Positions 5,590 through 8,433 of a stretch of DNA of 8,433 nt are shown piece by piece. This DNA is from Candidatus Omnitrophota bacterium. Lineage in GTDB: Bacteria; Omnitrophota; Gorgyraeia; JABMQH01. The translations under genes were made by a program, and so were the position numbers. Position 1 is the stretch's first letter; every line of letters begins with the position of its first letter. The notes under the pieces were generated by a model. It was not told where the DNA came from. It saw nothing but the letters and a program-made list of their open reading frames with translations, and did no database searches. The stretch is from positions 1 through 8,433 of the forward strand of contig JAPLLL010000057.1 in assembly GCA_026387595.1 (NCBI GenBank). The letters are read 5' to 3'.

Positions 5590-6909
5590 ATGGGTAGAAG
5601 GGCGTTTGACATGGATAAGCTGATACAGGATTTCGTGCTTATCGACGATCTTGAATCAAAAAGGAGGATCGCCAAGAAGGTGCTGGATATGGCATATAAA
5701 CAGGGCGTATATCCTTCCTCAATAAATGATTTTTATATGGCAAGGGGCCGCGGAGAGGTCCCTCCTGATTTTTGCGTTCCGGCGATGAACCTGCGCACGC
5801 TAACGTATGACCTGGCAAAGGCAGTGATCCGCACCGCGAAAAAAAGCAATTGCGGCGCGTTCATATTCGAGATCGCCAAATCGGAAATAGGCTATACCGG
5901 CCAGTCGCCGGTAGAATATGTGACGGTGTGCCTGGCAGCCGCGATAAAGGAAGGCTATAAGGGCCCGATATTCATCCAGGGCGACCATTTCCAGGTAAAC
6001 GAAAAGAAATATAAGGAAAACCCCGGAAAAGAAATCGGCACGATAAAAAATCTAATAGTGGAAGCGATAGACGCGGGTTTCTATAACATAGATATCGATT
6101 CATCCACGCTGGTAGACCTTTCAAAACCGGACATAAAAAAACAGCAGCGGCTTAATTTTGAGGTCTGCGCGGAACTTACAGGATTTATCCGCAGGACGCA
6201 GCCTAAGGGCATACAGGTTTCTGTAGGCGGAGAGATAGGGGAAGTAGGCAAGAAAAATTCCACTGCTGAAGAGCTCCGTACATTCATACAGGGTTACCGG
6301 GATTCTCTTAGAAAGAATTACACCGGTATCAGCAAAATAAGCATCCAGACGGGCACTTCACACGGCGGTGTGGTGCTGCCTGACGGTAAGATAGCAGAGG
6401 TAAAGCTGGATTTCGACACGCTAAGGGACCTTTCCAAGGTTGCGAGGGAGGAATTCGGCCTTGCAGGCCCAGTGCAGCATGGCGCCTCGACGTTGCCCGA
6501 GGAGGCAGAGACCCAGACCGCAGAGGTGCATCTTGCGACGGAATTCCAGAACAGGGTGTACGACTCAAGCCTGTTCCCGAAAGAGTTAAAGGACAGGATG
6601 TATGACTGGATAAGGCAGAATTGTGCCGATGAAAAGAAGGCCGGCGATACCGACGACCAGTTCCTCTATAAGGCCAGGAAAAAGGCCCTTGGCGCGTTCA
6701 AAAAAGATATCACAAAGCTCCCTCAGGAGATCAAAGGCGGAATAGCAAAAGAACTTGAAGCAAAGTTTGAATTCCTTTTCAAGCAGCTGAATGCCCCGGG
6801 CAAAAAAGATGAAGTGGACAAGACGATCACCTTGAAAAGGGTAATAAAGAGGAAGCGCCTGGAGCAGAAAGAAGAAGAGCTGGTAAGGGACACCCACGGG
6901 GACGACTAA
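5590..6909 (+). CDS. divergent class II (zinc) ketose-bisphosphate aldolase
   Basis: This is a predicted metal-dependent aldolase that splits a ketose bisphosphate, most likely fructose-1,6-bisphosphate, into two triose phosphates. The barrel shows the class II pattern: GDH (131-133) with catalytic Asp132 and zinc ligand His133, DIDSS (168-172), GGEIGEVG (213-220) with Glu215, GTSHG (255-259) with His258, and QHGAS (296-300) with His297. At 439 residues it is far longer than E. coli FbaA (about 359). It has about 60 extra N-terminal residues and a charged helical C-terminal region from about 320, ending in a Lys/Arg-rich tail. At the position of the usual K-x-N-x-D-T segment it reads AEVHLATEF (311-319), so the conserved Lys, Asn and Asp are Glu, His and Ala. 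Fructose bisphosphate specificity is therefore supported by its pfkA neighbour more than by its residues. The ATG at 5590 follows GAGGGG by five bases. Confidence 0.82.
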   Translation: MGRRAFDMDKLIQDFVLIDDLESKRRIAKKVLDMAYKQGVYPSSINDFYMARGRGEVPPDFCVPAMNLRTLTYDLAKAVIRTAKKSNCGAFIFEIAKSEIGYTGQSPVEYVTVCLAAAIKEGYKGPIFIQGDHFQVNEKKYKENPGKEIGTIKNLIVEAIDAGFYNIDIDSSTLVDLSKPDIKKQQRLNFEVCAELTGFIRRTQPKGIQVSVGGEIGEVGKKNSTAEELRTFIQGYRDSLRKNYTGISKISIQTGTSHGGVVLPDGKIAEVKLDFDTLRDLSKVAREEFGLAGPVQHGASTLPEEAETQTAEVHLATEFQNRVYDSSLFPKELKDRMYDWIRQNCADEKKAGDTDDQFLYKARKKALGAFKKDITKLPQEIKGGIAKELEAKFEFLFKQLNAPGKKDEVDKTITLKRVIKRKRLEQKEEELVRDTHGDD

Positions 6910-7994
6910 AGACGGTTTATTACCCGTATCCCTATAATACTGAATATAATATTGGAACCCCAGGCGGCAAGAAAGGGAGGCAGGATGCCTCCCTTTCCTA
7001 ACGCAGAGCACACGCCGAATACGCCGTAAAACAAAAGCCCTATCAGGAGCCCCAGCCCTATGCCCATGAAACGGCTGCTCCTTGTCGCCCTAAGGCAGAA
7101 CGCCGCCCCTATGATCACGGCCACAAGATTGGCGAACGAATAAGATACGCGGTTGTACATCTCCATCTTTAAGTTTCGTATCACCGAGCCGCTTGTGCCC
7201 GAGAGCCTTTTTATATGTTTTCGCAGCTCGCCCAGGCCCAGGCCCTCAATATTATATTTCTGCTTTATGAAATCAGCTGGCCCTTCGCTTATATCAAGGT
7301 CGCCCCTGTGCAGGAATACCGGCTCGCCTATTATCTGGCCGGTCCTGTCTATCTTATAAGTAGTCATGCTGAAAGCGACCCAGCGGCTTTTGTTCCAGCG
7401 GGCCTCCCGGGCTATTGTTTTAGATATTATATTCTGACGGCGGTCGTGGTTGTGTATGATAACGTTTTTCAATACATTTGTCTTGGGGTCAAAACTGCGT
7501 GCGAATATAATCTTGTTACCGATGCCGTATATGGCTACATCCCTCAGGATCTTTGTTGCGCTGCTGCCTGTTTTTTTGCGCTCAAGCTGTTCCTCCCTTA
7601 TTTTCATGAACACCTGCGTGGAGCGGGGGATCACGCGGTCATTCAGGACAAGGACGAACAGCGAAACCAGAAGCCCTGTCATCACAAGCGGTTTCAATAT
7701 CTGCCACATGCTAAGCCCGCCCGCTCTCATTGCTATCAGCTCGTTGTGGCGCGCAAGGCTTCCGAGCGACTGCATTGCCGCGATGAGCATGGCTATCGGC
7801 GCCATCTGCGCTATTATTGTCGGAAGATAAGCCAGATAATACACGATGAGGACCTTCAGCCTGACATGCTGCTTGATTATTTCTTCGATATAGGCGAACA
7901 GGTCGATCACGATATATAGCGCGATGAATATGAAAAAACAGTATAAAAGCGGCGCCAGGAACGAACGGAAAACATATCTGTCTACGAGCCTCAT
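6906..7994 (-). CDS. lptG: LPS export ABC transporter permease LptG
   Basis: This is an inner-membrane subunit of the LptB2FG complex, which extracts lipopolysaccharide from the inner membrane and passes it to the periplasmic bridge. The protein has 362 residues (E. coli LptG has 360). Three hydrophobic segments lie at about 11-33, 47-72 and 99-117. The cytoplasmic coupling region NELIAMRAGGLS (84-95) lies between the second and third. A periplasmic beta-rich domain (about 120-250) follows, then three more segments at about 258-275, 301-322 and 330-358. The start is ATG at 7992-7994, with AGGAG six bases upstream. The open frame extends further 5', but that part overlaps the upstream gene in another frame. 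It starts two bases after the lptF stop. Naming it LptG rather than LptF rests on second position in the pair, as in E. coli lptFG. Its stop overlaps the convergent aldolase stop. Confidence 0.9.
   Translation of the reverse strand: MRLVDRYVFRSFLAPLLYCFFIFIALYIVIDLFAYIEEIIKQHVRLKVLIVYYLAYLPTIIAQMAPIAMLIAAMQSLGSLARHNELIAMRAGGLSMWQILKPLVMTGLLVSLFVLVLNDRVIPRSTQVFMKIREEQLERKKTGSSATKILRDVAIYGIGNKIIFARSFDPKTNVLKNVIIHNHDRRQNIISKTIAREARWNKSRWVAFSMTTYKIDRTGQIIGEPVFLHRGDLDISEGPADFIKQKYNIEGLGLGELRKHIKRLSGTSGSVIRNLKMEMYNRVSYSFANLVAVIIGAAFCLRATRSSRFMGIGLGLLIGLLFYGVFGVCSALGKGGILPPFLAAWGSNIIFSIIGIRVINRL
6971..6997. terminator. perfect 12-bp hairpin, candidate terminator for the + strand operon
   Basis: GAAAGGGAGGCA (6971-6982) and TGCCTCCCTTTC (6986-6997) are perfect reverse complements around a 3-base GGA loop. 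The hairpin starts 62 bases past the aldolase stop, inside the 3' coding part of lptG, where it encodes the GKGGILPPF region. No true T-run follows on either strand, though the stem itself ends in CCCTTTC. It may end or protect the + strand transcript. The structure is certain; the termination role is inference. Confidence 0.5.
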
Positions 7995-7996
7995 AT

Positions 7997-8433
7997 TTAT
8001 CTCCTGTGGGAGTTGTAGAGTAGTATAAGCCCTGTCAGGCCTATCAGCATATCCGGGAACCACATCGCGAACCATGGCGCGACCTTTCCCTCGAACGCCG
8101 CCGCCGTGCCGCCGGCCAGCAGGACCCAGTATATTATGAGCACTCCTATGCTGATGCCGAGGCTTATCGATTTCTCCCCGCGGTGCGTCTTTATCGCAAG
8201 CGGCACGCCGATAAGGACGAACATAAGCGCCGAAAAAGACATCGAGAATTTCTTGTGAAGCTCGCCCAGCAGGCATTCCGGCTCCATTCTTTCCTTTAGC
8301 GGCTTTTTGAGCTCCCGCAGTATTTCCGAGGCGGTCATCTCGCGCGCTTTTTTCGCCAGTTTTTTATCCTTCGGTTTTTCCTGCACGTTCAACGTCATAT
8401 AATAAGTCCTGAAATTAAGCTTGTAGAAATTCA
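7997..8433 (-). CDS. lptF: LPS export ABC transporter permease LptF, C-terminal part
   Basis: This is the 3' end of an LptF/LptG-family permease, the partner of the adjacent lptG in LPS export. The reading frame stays open to the right edge (the visible part begins NFYKLNFRTYYM), so the Met codon at 8396-8398 is internal and the true start lies outside the window. About 144 residues are visible. They cover the end of the periplasmic domain, a charged stretch around EILRELKKPLKERM, the typical LHKKFSMSFSALMFVLIGVP segment, and three C-terminal membrane helices. These match the second half of the family. The TAA stop (7997-7999) is two bases before the lptG start, and the lptG ribosome binding site lies inside its last codons, so the two are cotranscribed and probably translationally coupled. 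The call of LptF over LptG is by gene order. Confidence 0.85.
   Translation of the reverse strand, partial: NFYKLNFRTYYMTLNVQEKPKDKKLAKKAREMTASEILRELKKPLKERMEPECLLGELHKKFSMSFSALMFVLIGVPLAIKTHRGEKSISLGISIGVLIIYWVLLAGGTAAAFEGKVAPWFAMWFPDMLIGLTGLILLYNSHRR
8001..8005 (-). promoter_or_regulatory. ribosome binding site deciding the lptG start
   Basis: AGGAG on the - strand lies six bases before the ATG at 7992-7994. It selects that start over the longer open frame that extends to 8276. Confidence 0.75.

Noticed and set aside
7215..7919. Long + strand open frame of 234 codons antisense to lptG.
   Set aside because: It has no family resemblance and no ribosome binding site, and it lies wholly opposite a clear LptG coding sequence. 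It is a shadow frame.
7995..8276. N-terminal extension of the lptG frame up to 8276.
   Set aside because: The extra 94 residues overlap the LptF C-terminus in another frame and look like non-protein sequence. The ATG at 7992-7994 has a good ribosome binding site and gives the family length.
8396..8398. Met codon as the start of a short 133-residue lptF-like gene.
   Set aside because: The frame continues open to the window edge with LptF-like residues, and no ribosome binding site precedes the ATG. It is an internal Met of a partial gene.

Overview
This window holds bacterial core metabolism and envelope genes, not a mobile or defence island. It has six intact genes on the + strand, followed by two lipopolysaccharide-export genes on the - strand: one complete and one cut by the right edge. 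LptF/LptG homologues imply a Gram-negative, LPS-bearing cell. GC content is moderate (about half by eye). The mix of a bifunctional phosphoglucose/phosphomannose isomerase, a short archaeal/Thermotoga-like adenosylhomocysteinase and a long atypical class II aldolase resembles deep-branching uncultured lineages such as Candidatus Omnitrophota. That taxonomic guess is inference and low confidence.

Layout, left to right. Positions 1-77 are a leader with a two-tier stem-loop. Then come a phosphoglucose/phosphomannose isomerase (78-1148), a sugar-phosphate nucleotidyltransferase overlapping it by one base (1148-1939), and metK six bases later (1946-3136). A 144-base spacer carries a long imperfect palindrome. 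It is followed by ahcY (3281-4498), pfkA (4529-5488), a 101-base spacer with two inverted repeats, and the class II aldolase (5590-6909). The aldolase stop codon overlaps the stop codon of the convergent lptG (6906-7994, - strand), and the lptF 3' part (7997-8433, - strand) lies just upstream of lptG. The longest gene-free stretch is 144 bases. No tRNA, rRNA, CRISPR array, transposase or phage gene was seen.

How the genes fit together. The isomerase, 6-phosphofructokinase and aldolase are consecutive steps of upper glycolysis. The isomerase and nucleotidyltransferase could also feed activated sugars to envelope polysaccharide synthesis. MetK makes S-adenosylmethionine and AhcY removes the S-adenosylhomocysteine left by methyl transfer. 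LptF and LptG are the membrane subunits of the LPS transporter.

The points most worth a second look are: an apparent 13-residue in-frame loss in the NAD-binding domain of AhcY; a Gly/Ser-rich palindromic insertion inside the nucleotidyltransferase; a perfect 12-bp hairpin in the 3' end of lptG, placed where the opposing + strand operon would need to end; an aldolase with changed substrate-site residues and extra terminal domains; and a REP-like palindrome between metK and ahcY. I found no convincing undescribed multi-gene system.
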